A stretch of 64,000 bases of DNA. Origin: Roseateles toxinivorans. Lineage in GTDB: Bacteria; Pseudomonadota; Gammaproteobacteria; Burkholderiales; Burkholderiaceae_C. This document shows, one piece after another, positions 10,377 to 18,565 of the stretch. The notes under the pieces are model-generated. The model saw only the letters and a list, made by a program, of their open reading frames with translations, was not told where the DNA came from and ran no database searches. Every line of letters starts with the position of its first letter. Within the stretch, counting starts at the first letter, position 1. Made by a program: the position numbers and the translations under genes. The DNA lies in NCBI GenBank assembly GCA_945898095.1, contig CAMDHE010000003.1:1-64000 (forward strand). The letters run 5' to 3'.

Positions 10377-10407
10377 GCCAGCAGCGGTGGGAATTGCCGC
10401 TGCGGCA
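10377..10407 (+). other. Hairpin between nrdA and nrdB
   Basis: GCAGCGG (10381-10387) pairs perfectly with CCGCTGC (10397-10403), and the stem extends through TGCC/GGCA with one bulged base. It has no T-run, so it is not a standard terminator. It may stop or stabilise part of the nrdA message and so set the nrdA:nrdB ratio, but that is inference. Confidence 0.4.
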
Positions 10408-10514
10408 TTGCGACTGGCAAGGAGATACCGGTTTGCAGTTGAGGTTTTCTTGTCAATAAGTACTTGGCGTTTGACCGCAACGCTCACATAATTCGATACC
10501 TTAGGAAATACGCC

Positions 10515-11672
10515 ATGCTGGTTTGGGAAGAAGAAGTCAAGAGCAACGGACGAGCTGCTGAAAATATCGCGATCAATCCTGCTGTGATCGCAGCTTCAGT
10601 TGCCGCCGCAATGGTAGTCAAAGCACCAGAAAAATCCATACCGCAAGTCGCGGCGCGGCGCGTCAATGCCGCTGACAAACGTATCATCAATGGGCAGACC
10701 GACGTCAACCAGTTGGTGCCATTCAAATACAAATGGGCCTGGGAAAAATACCTTGCCACTTGCGCCAATCACTGGATGCCGCAAGAGGTGAATATGTCCC
10801 GCGACATCGCGCTCTGGAAGGACCCGAACGGGTTGACCGAAGATGAGCGGCGCATCATCAAGCGTAATCTTGGTTTCTTCGTGACCGCTGATTCGCTGGC
10901 CGCCAACAACATCGTGCTGGGTACCTATCGTCATATCACAGCACCTGAATGCCGGCAGTTCTTGCTGCGGCAGGCCTTTGAAGAGGCGATTCATACCCAC
11001 GCTTATCAATACATCGTTGAGTCTCTCGGCTTGGACGAGGCCGAGATCTTCAACGCCTACAACGAGATCAAGTCGATCCGCGACAAGGATGAGTTTTTGC
11101 TCCCCTTTATCGGCGCGATCATGGATCCGCATTTCCATACTGGCACGCCTGCAAACGATCAGACCTTGCTGAAGAGTTTGATCGTGTTTGCCTGTTTGAT
11201 GGAGGGTTTGTTCTTCTACGTGGGTTTTGCACAGATTCTCGCCATGGGTCGCCAGAACAAGATGACCGGTGCCGCCGAGCAATACCAGTACATCTTGCGT
11301 GACGAATCGATGCATTGCAATTTTGGTATCGACCTGATCAATCAGTTGAAACTGGAAAACCCGCACCTGTGGACGGCGGAATTCAAAGTCGAGATCAAGG
11401 CTTTGTTCATGAAAGCCGTTGAACTGGAATATGCCTATGCCGAAGACACCATGCCGCGCGGCGTGCTCGGCATGAACGCATCGATGTTCAAGGGTTATCT
11501 GCGCTATATCGCGAACCGGCGTGCGGTGCAGATCGGCCTCGAGGAACTCTTTCCGAATGAGGAAAATCCGTTCCCCTGGATGAGTGAAATGATTGATCTG
11601 AAGAAGGAACGTAATTTCTTTGAAACCCGCGTCATCGAATACCAATCCGGTGGCGCATTGTCATGGGACTGA
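10515..11672 (+). CDS. nrdB: Ribonucleoside-diphosphate reductase, class Ia, beta subunit
   Basis: Small subunit (385 aa) that carries the di-iron centre and tyrosyl radical. Ferritin-like ligand motifs are visible: [12 protein letters not shown] (Glu and His ligands) and [15 protein letters not shown] (Glu and His ligands), with a C-terminal tail ending GALSWD that docks on NrdA. The ATG at 10515 is chosen because AGGAAA lies 6 bases upstream and the protein then begins [10 protein letters not shown] 196-bp gap with a hairpin separates it from nrdA. The sequence around its stop codon is repeated beyond two hairpins downstream. Confidence 0.97.
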   Translation: MLVWEEEVKSNGRAAENIAINPAVIAASVAAAMVVKAPEKSIPQVAARRVNAADKRIINGQTDVNQLVPFKYKWAWEKYLATCANHWMPQEVNMSRDIALWKDPNGLTEDERRIIKRNLGFFVTADSLAANNIVLGTYRHITAPECRQFLLRQAFEEAIHTHAYQYIVESLGLDEAEIFNAYNEIKSIRDKDEFLLPFIGAIMDPHFHTGTPANDQTLLKSLIVFACLMEGLFFYVGFAQILAMGRQNKMTGAAEQYQYILRDESMHCNFGIDLINQLKLENPHLWTAEFKVEIKALFMKAVELEYAYAEDTMPRGVLGMNASMFKGYLRYIANRRAVQIGLEELFPNEENPFPWMSEMIDLKKERNFFETRVIEYQSGGALSWD

Positions 11673-11679
11673 CCCCGGA

Positions 11680-11745
11680 CACATGACAAGCCCGGCGGCT
11701 TGTCATGTGCCTGGGACAGGCCCGAGCGCTTGCAAGCGCTTGGGC
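11680..11745. other. Double hairpin after nrdB, flanked by repeats of the gene end
   Basis: Hairpin 1 (11680-11709) has a perfect 13-bp stem, CACATGACAAGCC with GGCTTGTCATGTG, and a 4-base loop. Hairpin 2 (11720-11745) is a 13-bp stem with one mismatch, built on GAGCGCTTG/CAAGCGCTT. Neither is followed by a T-run. The nrdB end TGGGACTGACCCCG (with the stop TGA) recurs after hairpin 2 as TGGGCTGACCCCG. It could act as a 3' stabiliser or weak terminator. Confidence 0.6.
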
Positions 11746-12113
11746 TGACCCCGAAAGCAGGATGAATTTCGACATGGTTTGCGCCTTGTCAATTTAACGC
11801 CCGACTTAACAGAAATTTTTGTCAAAGTCCTAAATTAGACTGACCAGCGTCTCGGCTCGTGGGATTGTCCGGGGCAAGTCAGAGCGTGGTGAAGCGCTTC
11901 GGCTGAATTTTTAAAGCTGCCAGTCGCGGATTTTGTAAGGTCAAGTTTGGCGAGCACCATGACCATTGGCTGAAAGGCATTGTTGGTGGCTCGCAACCCG
12001 ATTCGCCGTAGCAGAGCGCTCCTCCTGGGCGACTTAGAACGGTGAATTGCTGCGCTGCAACGGCATGGCTGCTTGCAGGCAGTGCTCTTTCCACTTGATC
12101 AAGGAGAACTTGA
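11746..12113. other. Long intergenic region before the histone-like gene
   Basis: About 370 bases with no convincing gene on either strand; the 264-codon antisense frame crossing it is a shadow of the downstream repeats. It is locally AT-richer around 11790-11845 (TTAACAGAAATTTTTGTCAAAG), where a promoter for the histone-like gene would be expected. I see no pair of -35/-10 elements with normal spacing. A strong Shine-Dalgarno sequence (AAGGAG) closes the region. Confidence 0.4.
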
Positions 12114-12680
12114 ATGGCAACTGCAACAAAGGCTTCGGCCAAGAAGGCCGCACCCGCGAAAACAGCCGCTCCAGCGAAGAAAGCCGCTGCGCCTGCGAAG
12201 GCTGCGGCACCAGCGAAGAAGGCTGCTGCGCCTGCGAAGGCTGCGGCACCAGCGAAAAAAGCTGCCGCACCTGCGAAGAAGGCCGCTGCGCCTGCGAAGG
12301 CTGCGGCACCAGCGAAGAAGGCTGCTGCACCTGCGAAGAAGGCCGCTGCGCCTGCGAAGGCTGCGGCTCCTGCGAAGAAGGCTGCTGCCCCTGCCAAGGC
12401 TGCCGCACCTGCAAAGAAGGCTGCTGCCCCTGCCAAGGCTGCCGCACCTGCAAAGAAGGCTGCTGCTCCTGCCAAGGCTGCCGCACCTGCAAAGAAGGCG
12501 GCCGCTCCTGCCAAGGCTGCTGCGCCGGCTAAGAAGGCTGCTGCCCCTGCCAAGGCTGCCGCACCGGCAAAGCCTGCAGCCAAGAAGGTCGCCGCCAAGC
12601 CAGTTGCTGCGGCACCATCAGCCAAGACGACCTTGAGCCCGCAAGCGGCTTGGCCTTTCCCGACTGGCAACAAGCCTTAA
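12114..12680 (+). CDS. Histone H1-like Ala/Lys/Pro-repeat DNA-binding protein
   Basis: 188-aa protein made almost wholly of Ala, Lys and Pro. After MATATKASAKK it runs as tandem AAAPAKK and AAAPAK units to about residue 155, then a short tail containing KKVAAKPVAAAPSAK and ending WPFPTGNKP. This is the composition of bacterial histone-H1-like proteins (AlgP or HctB type), which bind DNA through lysines without a fixed fold. AAGGAG lies 7 bases before the ATG. The repeated DNA makes long open frames on both strands; only this frame has the ribosome-binding site and a sensible composition. Repeat number is likely to vary between strains by slippage. DNA binding is inferred from composition. Confidence 0.85.
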   Translation: MATATKASAKKAAPAKTAAPAKKAAAPAKAAAPAKKAAAPAKAAAPAKKAAAPAKKAAAPAKAAAPAKKAAAPAKKAAAPAKAAAPAKKAAAPAKAAAPAKKAAAPAKAAAPAKKAAAPAKAAAPAKKAAAPAKAAAPAKKAAAPAKAAAPAKPAAKKVAAKPVAAAPSAKTTLSPQAAWPFPTGNKP

Positions 12681-12687
12681 GACTTGA

Positions 12688-12714
12688 GCAAGGTGCAGTC
12701 AAACTGCACCTTGC
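12688..12714. terminator. Perfect hairpin between convergent genes
   Basis: A 12-bp perfect stem (GCAAGGTGCAGT with ACTGCACCTTGC) and a 3-base loop begin 7 bases after the histone-like stop codon, in the gap where it converges with the DUF3426 gene. A second perfect palindrome, GTCGGGCAAG/CTTGCCCGAC, lies at 12742-12761. Neither has a T-run. The pair probably ends transcription from both sides. Confidence 0.6.
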
Positions 12715-12788
12715 CAGGTCCACCGGGAAGCCAGCGAGAAGGTCGGGCAAGCTTGCCCGACTGGCTTGTTCGCTCGCGCCCGGCCCGC

Positions 12789-13766
12789 TCAGCGGTTGAA
12801 AATTTCGATGCTGTAGCCGGCGACGCTTTGTTCGCCGGTTGACAGCAGTTTTTTCAGCGGCAGATCAGCGTTTGCTGCGATGAGAGGCGCACCGGCCTCG
12901 AAATCTGCTGGTGCGAGCATTCGTCTTGCCAGCAACCCGCCGGCTTGGTCGGTCAAAGTCAATTCGATCGATGGCATGGCCACTGCAATATCGGCCTTGT
13001 TATGCAGGGTCAAGGCGAGTAGATATTGATGGCCTGCGGCGGCTTTGCTGAGCGAACTGCTCTCGACGCTGAGAGCATCAATTCGCCGCCAAGGCTGCAA
13101 CTCACAAGCGCGTATTTCGCACATTGCCCGCAATGCCTGCCGGGTCGCCGGGTACTTGGCTGCTATGGCGTCATGAAAATGATCTACAGCCTGTGCGCCG
13201 AGCATCAATAAAAGCAACAAGGCCAGCAGGCTCAAACCGTATTGCATACCGGGCTTGCTCCAACGATCAACCGCTGGTTTCCGCATGAAGCCGGGCAAGG
13301 GCTGCAGGCTGTCCGCATGTATGACGGTCAAAGGGACAGTTGCAGAAATATCGATCTCGATCAGGTCCGCAGCAGGCTCGGCATTGCTGCTTGTCGTATC
13401 AGCCCAATGCGGTTCTTGACGTGAGTCTGGCTTGACAGGCCGCTCGGCCACGATAAGGTCGGCAGGCATTGTCGATACTTCGACAGTAATTTCAGCTTCC
13501 AGGGGGCTGCTGGATTCAGGTGCAAGCAGTGGCGGTTGCATGTCGTCGACTGGCAGCAATTCGACCATAGCGTGTGGCAGCAGCGGCGTCGGACTGGCTG
13601 GCGACCATGGCGGAGGCGGCTCCCGGTCCGGGTTGAATAGCTGCTTGCCGGCGTCGAATAATTCAGCGCAGCGGCCGCAACGCACCCAGCCCTCAGAGAC
13701 CCGGAGTTGATCCTGCACCACACGGAAGATGGTGCCGCAGACCAAACAACGGGTGGCAAGCCTCAT
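12789..13766 (-). CDS. Zinc-ribbon and DUF3426 membrane protein
   Basis: 325-aa protein. The N terminus (residues 8-38) is an MJ0042-type zinc ribbon, CLVCG with CGRC. A Pro/Glu-rich region of about 130 residues follows, then one transmembrane helix (LSLLALLLLLMLGAQAV, about 180-196) and a C-terminal DUF3426 domain outside the membrane that ends YSIEIFNR. The function of DUF3426 proteins is not known to me; the layout suggests a cytoplasmic metal-binding or nucleic-acid-binding head with a periplasmic domain. It is the last gene of the minus-strand run, 36 bp after prmA, a neighbourhood usual in betaproteobacteria. Confidence 0.8.
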   Translation of the reverse strand: MRLATRCLVCGTIFRVVQDQLRVSEGWVRCGRCAELFDAGKQLFNPDREPPPPWSPASPTPLLPHAMVELLPVDDMQPPLLAPESSSPLEAEITVEVSTMPADLIVAERPVKPDSRQEPHWADTTSSNAEPAADLIEIDISATVPLTVIHADSLQPLPGFMRKPAVDRWSKPGMQYGLSLLALLLLLMLGAQAVDHFHDAIAAKYPATRQALRAMCEIRACELQPWRRIDALSVESSSLSKAAAGHQYLLALTLHNKADIAVAMPSIELTLTDQAGGLLARRMLAPADFEAGAPLIAANADLPLKKLLSTGEQSVAGYSIEIFNR

Positions 13767-13802
13767 ATCGCGATCATGCCTTGTGCATACCAGCAGGCGC
13801 AG

Positions 13803-14714
13803 TCAAACCCGCTGTGCGGTCATCAAGATCCAGCCCTCTTGCTCGTCGCTGACTTCCAGTCTGACCCAGGGGGCATAGGCGAGTTTCAATTCATCGGCCT
13901 GGCGCGCCAGAATCCCGGCCAAAATCAAGTGCCCGCCAGGTGCCATGTGAGCGCAAAGCAGCGGCGCCAACAGTTTCAGCGGCGAGGCCAGGATATTGGC
14001 CAGCACCAGCGGGTACTCGCTGGTCGCCGCCTCGGGCAAGGCGGCGCGCAATGACACCTTGTTGTCAAAGGCATTGGCCCGACAAGCCTGGATGGCGGCA
14101 GGGTCGATGTCGACCGCATCGATATTACTGGCGCCGTACAGTGCGACGCCGATCGCCAGGATGCCAGAGCCGCAGCCGTAGTCGAGCACCCTGTCCCAAT
14201 TGCTGCCAAGCACCGCATGTTGTGCGATCCAGCGCAGGCACATACGTGTTGTGGGATGAGTGCCTGTACCGAATGCCAGACCTGGATCCAGGCGCATCAC
14301 CAAGCGCGCTTGTTCTGGTGCCTGGTGCCATGAAGGGACAATCCAGAAATCGGGCGTTATTTCGACGGGTGCAAATTGCGATTGGGTCAGCCGGACCCAG
14401 TCCTGTTCAGGCACGGATTGCACCGCTTGAACATGCACATCCTCAGCCCAGTCCTGGCTCAGTATCAATGTTGCGCATTCGGTGGCTGCGGCTTCGTCGG
14501 GAAATAGGGCGCGAACGACCGAGCGTTGCCAGCCACCGCGTGGTGCCGGCATGCCGGGCTCGCCGAAGAGCGCTTGTTCTATCGGCGTATCGGCGTCGGC
14601 GTCTTCTACCGAGACTGAAAGCGCATCGAGTTCCATCAGCGCATCGCTGACGGTCTCGACCACATCCTCGCCGCAGATCAGAACCAGTTCGTGCAGGTTG
14701 CTGGCATTGGTCAA
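13803..14714 (-). CDS. prmA: Ribosomal protein L11 methyltransferase PrmA
   Basis: SAM-dependent enzyme (303 aa) that trimethylates ribosomal protein L11. The N-terminal substrate-recognition domain ([34 protein letters not shown]) is followed by a class I methyltransferase core: [16 protein letters not shown] (motif I), DIDPAAI (motif II) and LANILASPL (the family NxxxxxL motif). The start is a TTG whose A-containing overlap TTGA includes the accC stop codon, so translation is probably coupled to accC; no ATG or GTG fits the N terminus. Confidence 0.93.
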   Translation of the reverse strand: MTNASNLHELVLICGEDVVETVSDALMELDALSVSVEDADADTPIEQALFGEPGMPAPRGGWQRSVVRALFPDEAAATECATLILSQDWAEDVHVQAVQSVPEQDWVRLTQSQFAPVEITPDFWIVPSWHQAPEQARLVMRLDPGLAFGTGTHPTTRMCLRWIAQHAVLGSNWDRVLDYGCGSGILAIGVALYGASNIDAVDIDPAAIQACRANAFDNKVSLRAALPEAATSEYPLVLANILASPLKLLAPLLCAHMAPGGHLILAGILARQADELKLAYAPWVRLEVSDEQEGWILMTAQRV

Positions 14715-16060
14715 CGTTTGTGCTGGCTCATCCAGCCCTCGAGGTAATGAATATTGGTGCCGCCCTCAACGAATTTGGCATCGACCATCAGTTCGCGATG
14801 CAAGGGGATATTGGTCAGAATACCCTCGACCACGGTCTCTGACAGGGCAATACGCATGCGTGCCAAGGCCTGCTCGCGCGTATCTCCGTGGACGATGATC
14901 TTGCCGATCATCGAGTCGTAATGCGGCGGCACGAAGTAGTTGGTATAGACATGCGAATCCACCCGTACACCTGGGCCTCCCGGGGCATGCCACATCGTGA
15001 TGCGGCCCGGCGAAGGCGTGAATTTGAATGGATCTTCAGCATTGATCCGGCATTCGATCGCATGCCCGCGCAGGCTGATAGCGCGCTGCGTGAACGGGAG
15101 CTTCTCGCCGGCTGCGATCCTGATCTGCATCTGCACGATGTCGATGCCGGTAACCATTTCCGTGACCGGGTGTTCGACCTGCACGCGCGTGTTCATCTCG
15201 ATGAAATAGAACTCGCCGTTCTCGAACAGGAACTCGAATGTGCCGGCGCCGCGATAGCCCATCTTGCGGCAAGCCGCCGAGCAGCGGTCGCCGATCTTCT
15301 CGATCACACGCCGCGCAATTCCCGGTGCTGGGGCTTCTTCGAGGATCTTCTGGTGGCGCCGCTGCATTGAGCAGTCGCGCTCACCCAACCAGACTGCATT
15401 CTTGTGTTCGTCGGCCAGCACCTGGATTTCAATATGGCGAGGGTTCTCCAGGAATTTTTCCAGATAGACCTGCGGATTGCCGAAAGCCGCTCCGGCCTCA
15501 GCGCGGGTGGTCTGCACGGCGTTCACCAGGGCTGCCTCGGTGTGGACAACCCGCATGCCGCGCCCGCCACCGCCGCCAGCGGCCTTGATGATCACCGGGT
15601 AACCGACAGCACGGGCGATCTTGATGATTTCCTTCGGGTCATCGGGCAGGGCGCCTTCCGAGCCAGGTACACAGGGTACGCCGGCGCGGATCATCGCTTG
15701 CTTGGCAGATACCTTGTCGCCCATCATCCGGATGGATTCGGGTGTCGGGCCAATGAAGGTAAAGCCGCTGCGCTCGACACGCTCGGCAAAGTCAGCGTTT
15801 TCGCTCAGGAAGCCGTAGCCGGGATGGATCGCCTCGGCGTCCGTTACTTCGGCAGTCGCGATGATGGCAGGCATGCTCAGATAGCTCTGCGCCGATGCGG
15901 CCGGGCCGATGCAGACCGCCTCATCGGCCAGCTTCACATACTTGGCATCGCGGTCGGCTTCGGAATAAACCACCACCGACTTGATGCCCATTTCGCGGCA
16001 GGCGCGCTGGATCCGGAGGGCGATCTCGCCTCGATTAGCAATCAGTATTTTTTTGAACAT
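14711..16060 (-). CDS. accC: Acetyl-CoA carboxylase, biotin carboxylase subunit
   Basis: ATP-grasp enzyme (449 aa) that carboxylates biotin on AccB in the first step of fatty acid synthesis. The order is the biotin carboxylase N domain ([23 protein letters not shown]), ATP-grasp with the glycine loop [10 protein letters not shown] and [16 protein letters not shown], and the C-terminal lid domain ([11 protein letters not shown]). GAGGA lies 6 bases before the ATG. Unlike the usual tight accBC spacing, 282 bp separate it from accB. That gap holds two tandem 110-bp repeats, each containing this gene's own start region. Confidence 0.97.
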   Translation of the reverse strand: MFKKILIANRGEIALRIQRACREMGIKSVVVYSEADRDAKYVKLADEAVCIGPAASAQSYLSMPAIIATAEVTDAEAIHPGYGFLSENADFAERVERSGFTFIGPTPESIRMMGDKVSAKQAMIRAGVPCVPGSEGALPDDPKEIIKIARAVGYPVIIKAAGGGGGRGMRVVHTEAALVNAVQTTRAEAGAAFGNPQVYLEKFLENPRHIEIQVLADEHKNAVWLGERDCSMQRRHQKILEEAPAPGIARRVIEKIGDRCSAACRKMGYRGAGTFEFLFENGEFYFIEMNTRVQVEHPVTEMVTGIDIVQMQIRIAAGEKLPFTQRAISLRGHAIECRINAEDPFKFTPSPGRITMWHAPGGPGVRVDSHVYTNYFVPPHYDSMIGKIIVHGDTREQALARMRIALSETVVEGILTNIPLHRELMVDAKFVEGGTNIHYLEGWMSQHKR

Positions 16061-16071
16061 AGGTCCTCGGC

Positions 16072-16170
16072 TCAATCGCCCTGACGGGCTGCGCCCGGAG
16101 GGCAATTTGGCTTCGCCGCAAGGCTGGAAGCCTTGTCGCCTCGATTGGCACTCAGTATTTTTTTGAACAT
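16072..16170 (-). CDS. Upstream mini-ORF 2, copy of the accC start (32 codons)
   Basis: Same structure as mini-ORF 1, with the first residues [11 protein letters not shown] (one Ile-to-Ser change against accC) and the same tail. Its TGA is followed by 11 bases including GAGGA and then the real accC ATG at 16060. The 99-base ORF plus the 11-base spacer equals the 110-bp repeat, so the repeat unit is exactly one ORF with one ribosome-binding site. A role in re-initiation on accC is an inference. Confidence 0.35.
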   Translation of the reverse strand: MFKKILSANRGDKASSLAAKPNCPPGAARQGD

Positions 16171-16181
16171 AGGTCCTCGGC

Positions 16182-16280
16182 TCAATCGCCCTGACGGGCT
16201 GCGCCCGGAGGGCAATTTGGCTTCGCCGCAAGGCTGGGAGCCTTGTCGCCTCGATTAGCAATCAGTATTTTTTTGAACAT
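16182..16280 (-). CDS. Upstream mini-ORF 1, copy of the accC start (32 codons)
   Basis: Begins with the accC start region and encodes [11 protein letters not shown], then diverges into a Lys/Pro/Ala-rich tail ending ARQGD and a TGA. Eleven bases later, across a GAGGA ribosome-binding site, comes the ATG of mini-ORF 2. It has the same initiation signals as accC, so it should be translated if the message includes it. No function as a protein is proposed. It may be a leader ORF or simply a duplication product. Confidence 0.35.
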   Translation of the reverse strand: MFKKILIANRGDKAPSLAAKPNCPPGAARQGD

Positions 16281-16305
16281 AGGTCCTCGGTTCCGTCGCG
16301 GTCGC

Positions 16306-16322
16306 CTGGCTCATCGAGCCAG
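16306..16322. other. Short perfect hairpin after accB
   Basis: CTGGCTC pairs with GAGCCAG across a 3-base loop, 20 bases beyond the accB stop codon. There is no T-run. It may protect the accB 3' end or reduce read-through into the accC repeat region. Confidence 0.4.
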
Positions 16323-16342
16323 AGCCGATCCGGTCAAAATGC

Positions 16343-16795
16343 TTACTCGATGATGAAAAGTGGTTGACCGAATTCGACCGGTTGTCCGTTTTCGCAGAAG
16401 ACGCGGGTAATGGTGCCGCTCTTGTCGGCGTCGATCTCGTTCATGATCTTCATCGCTTCGATGATGCAGATTGCCTCACCTTCCTTGATCTGTTGACCGA
16501 CTTCGGCAAACGGCTTGGCATTTGGATTGGCTGCGCGGTAGAAGGTACCCACCATCGGGGACTTCACCTCGTGACCTGTTTCGGCGACAGGCTCTGCAAC
16601 TGCCAATGCTGCGACCGGCGCTGCTGCAACTGCCGCAACGGGAGCCGCGGCGACAGCCATGGGCATCGCCACATGGCTTGCACCGACTGCTGACTTGACG
16701 ATCCTGACCTTGCCTTCGGCTTCGGTGATTTCAAGTTCGGAAATATTCGACTCGGATACCAGGTCGATCAAGGTTTTAAGCTTGCGCAGATCCAT
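16343..16795 (-). CDS. accB: Acetyl-CoA carboxylase, biotin carboxyl carrier protein
   Basis: BCCP subunit (150 aa). The N-terminal [32 protein letters not shown] segment is the dimerisation part. An Ala/Pro/Val-rich linker (about 48-70) leads to the C-terminal biotinyl domain, with EAMKIMNEI and biotin attached to Lys116. The start MDLRKLK is the family start; an upstream in-frame ATG at 16816 would add seven residues. It lies 69 bp after aroQ and upstream of accC in one presumed transcript. Confidence 0.97.
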   Translation of the reverse strand: MDLRKLKTLIDLVSESNISELEITEAEGKVRIVKSAVGASHVAMPMAVAAAPVAAVAAAPVAALAVAEPVAETGHEVKSPMVGTFYRAANPNAKPFAEVGQQIKEGEAICIIEAMKIMNEIDADKSGTITRVFCENGQPVEFGQPLFIIE

Positions 16796-16864
16796 TTTCT
16801 TCTCCAACGAAAACATTTAAAAGATTGGCCGGTCAGCGATGAATGCTGCCTTGCCGGCGGCCTG

Positions 16865-17320
16865 TCAAGCAGGCTTTGAAAGCGGGTTGCCGAGTTGTTC
16901 GATGGCACAAGCCAAGGCCAGTTGGTAGCCCTGGGCACCGAGTCCGCAAATCACACCCAGCGCGAGCTCGGAGAAAAAGCTGTGGTGGCGAAAAGTTTCG
17001 CGTTTGTGGATATTCGACAGATGAACTTCAATGAATGGCAGATCAACAGCGGCCAATGCGTCGCGCATTGCAACGCTGGTATGTGTGTATGCGGCCGGAT
17101 TGATGATGATGAAGCGGCATCCTTCTCGAGCCGCTGTCTGAATCCGGTCGACCAAGGCACCCTCGTGGTTGCTTTGGAGGGATTCTAGCGAAAACCCGGC
17201 TTTCGCTGCTATTTCTGCAAGATTGGCGTCGATCTGCGCCAAAGTTGTCGAGCCATAAACAGTCGGCTCACGGCTGCCGAGCAGGTTTAGGTTGGGGCCG
17301 TGGAGTACAAGGATTTGCAT
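16865..17320 (-). CDS. aroQ: 3-dehydroquinate dehydratase, type II
   Basis: Converts 3-dehydroquinate to 3-dehydroshikimate in the shikimate pathway. The 151-aa length is normal for the dodecameric type II enzyme. Visible motifs are [17 protein letters not shown], with the catalytic Tyr22; the family [16 protein letters not shown] segment; and [17 protein letters not shown], with the catalytic His and substrate loop. Another shikimate enzyme, aroE, is upstream on the same strand. Confidence 0.96.
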   Translation of the reverse strand: MQILVLHGPNLNLLGSREPTVYGSTTLAQIDANLAEIAAKAGFSLESLQSNHEGALVDRIQTAAREGCRFIIINPAAYTHTSVAMRDALAAVDLPFIEVHLSNIHKRETFRHHSFFSELALGVICGLGAQGYQLALACAIEQLGNPLSKPA

Positions 17321-17361
17321 TTTGAGCTAAAAGAGCCGTCGATGTTGTCTGTAGTTCGAGA

Positions 17362-17390
17362 CGTAAAAGTGCGATGACTTGCACTTTACG
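17362..17390. terminator. Hairpin between tlpA and aroQ
   Basis: CGTAAAAGTGC (17362-17372) pairs with GCACTTTACG (17381-17390) with one bulged A, and is followed on the plus strand by CTTTTT. The T-run is on the strand opposite to the genes, so for the tlpA-aroQ direction it would be a pause or weak terminator. A separate aroQ-accBC promoter could lie in this 114-bp gap. Confidence 0.35.
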
Positions 17391-17434
17391 CTTTTTAGGA
17401 CCCGATCGATAAAGATTGACGCAAATAAATCGAT

Positions 17435-17962
17435 TTATGCCAGACCCTTCGCAAGCTCCCGCAACTCTTCAAGATTGGTGCTGCCCAGTTTGCGCCAGAT
17501 GACTTCACCATCAGCTCCGAATGCCACGCTGAATGGCAAACCGCCTTGGGTATTGCCCAGCTTGCGCGTCAGCTCCGTTCCCGTCAAGCCGGCCATGCCA
17601 ATGTCAAAGTCAAGTGGCAGCTTCTTCAAAAATTCACGCACCGGGGTTGGCGAGTCAACCGCCAAACCCAGAACCTGCCATCCCTGCGCCCGGAACTCCC
17701 GTTGGAATTGAGCCAGTTCCGGCAACTCCTGCACGCAAGGCGGACACCAGGTGGCCCAGAAATTCAGCAGCAAGGGCCTGCCTTGCAGGCTGGCCGCAAC
17801 TAACTCGCCCCCTTCTGGCCGGTCAAAGCGCGAAGACCAGAAGGCCAGGGCCTCGGTCGAGAGCGCGCGTCCGGCTTGATGTCGCCAAGCCAGTCCCAGC
17901 CCCAGGGCAGCCAGGCCTGCACCGGTGATCAACCATTTGCGGCGTCGCTTGTTTATCGTCAT
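17435..17962 (-). CDS. TlpA-like thioredoxin-fold protein
   Basis: 175-aa membrane-anchored thiol:disulfide protein. An N-terminal RRRKW stretch and hydrophobic helix (LITGAGLAALGLGLAW) hold the thioredoxin-like domain in the periplasm. The active site is WATWCPPC at about residues 76-83, with the LNFWATWC context of the TlpA/ResA family. Likely a thiol reductase for cytochrome c maturation or general periplasmic redox; the substrate is unknown. Its ATG overlaps the stop of the preceding unknown gene (ATGA). Confidence 0.85.
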   Translation of the reverse strand: MTINKRRRKWLITGAGLAALGLGLAWRHQAGRALSTEALAFWSSRFDRPEGGELVAASLQGRPLLLNFWATWCPPCVQELPELAQFQREFRAQGWQVLGLAVDSPTPVREFLKKLPLDFDIGMAGLTGTELTRKLGNTQGGLPFSVAFGADGEVIWRKLGSTNLEELRELAKGLA

Positions 17963-18564
17963 GTCGGAATCTCCATCAGTCTTCGCAAGGCGGCGAGGTC
18001 GCCGCGTTCACTATTTCCGCGGGCGTCAGGTTTGAGCGCGCCGCGCAGGTCATCGAAATCGAGAATGCTCAGGTGAATGGTCACCAGTTCACCGAGGGAG
18101 GGGCAGCGAGCGGCCAGCGACAGCACATCGATCTGCCTGTTCCTGGGTCCTGCCGTGGCGCCGACTTCATAGTCGACGCCCTGATTGATCAGTGCGATCT
18201 CGGTGGATTTGCTGTCGTCGCAATAGAGCTGCAGGTGGATGTTGGACAGCCTTGTCGCCGTCCCGCGCCAGACCGCTCCACATAGATGAGGACGGAATTC
18301 TTCCAGACGCGCCATCCAGGTTGCTGCCAGTTGGCGCAGTGCGTTCAGTTCAGCAGGCTGGGTGTCGGCGCAGAACAGGGCCAGGTAGTCGCGTACTTCG
18401 TCTTCTAATTCATTGTTGTCGGGCAACCGGTTGCGTCCGTTACGTTGCAGGCCCAAGGCCTTCAGCGCCTGCTGCTTGGCCGGGCCATATTCAAGCCCCT
18501 CTTCAACCACTAGGCGGGCGGCAGTAGCGGCAATCTCGGCTGTGATTTGATTGTCGATCGGCAT
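17959..18564 (-). CDS. Conserved protein of unknown function
   Basis: 201 aa, soluble, no signal peptide. The N-terminal half is helical (QITAEIAATAARLVVEEGLEYGPAKQQALKALGL, then NNELEDEVRDYLALFCADTQPAELNALRQLAATWM). The C-terminal half has strand-like segments with an acidic motif, LQLYCDDSKSTEIALINQGVDYEV, and ILDFDDLRGALKPDARG. Homologues in Burkholderiales are, as I recall, sometimes labelled UDP-N-acetylmuramate-alanine ligase, but there is no GKT/S P-loop and no Mur-ligase domain, so that label is not supported. Tight coupling to mtgA (1-bp gap) and tlpA (4-bp overlap) suggests a cell-envelope or housekeeping role. Confidence 0.7.
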   Translation of the reverse strand: MPIDNQITAEIAATAARLVVEEGLEYGPAKQQALKALGLQRNGRNRLPDNNELEDEVRDYLALFCADTQPAELNALRQLAATWMARLEEFRPHLCGAVWRGTATRLSNIHLQLYCDDSKSTEIALINQGVDYEVGATAGPRNRQIDVLSLAARCPSLGELVTIHLSILDFDDLRGALKPDARGNSERGDLAALRRLMEIPT

Positions 18565-18565
18565 G

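Larger units (their letters stand above)
16028..16290 (-). repeat. 110-bp tandem repeat containing the accC start region
   Basis: A 43-bp block holding the accC Shine-Dalgarno sequence and first codons occurs at 16028-16070 (the real start), 16138-16180 and 16248-16290. Between the blocks lie two copies of a 67-bp segment (16071-16137 and 16181-16247). Copies differ at only a few bases. Read on the minus strand, each 67-bp segment contains two hairpins: CAAGGCT-loop-AGCCTTG, and CGGGC-GCA-GCCCG inside GCCCT/AGGGC. Confidence 0.95.

Noticed and set aside
11879-12673. 264-codon antisense frame rich in Ala/Phe/Gly (AGAAAFFAGAAA)
   Set aside because: It is the complement of the Ala/Lys/Pro repeats of the histone-like gene, lacks a ribosome-binding site, and the sense gene has AAGGAG at the right distance.
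16028-16290. accC upstream repeat as a REP/BIME insertion
   Set aside because: The repeat contains the accC start itself and forms exact ORF-plus-spacer units; I found no second copy of its hairpins elsewhere in the window. It is better described as a tandem duplication.
17959-18564. UDP-N-acetylmuramate-alanine ligase
   Set aside because: No P-loop or Mur-ligase domain, and a full murC is present at 62006-63427.
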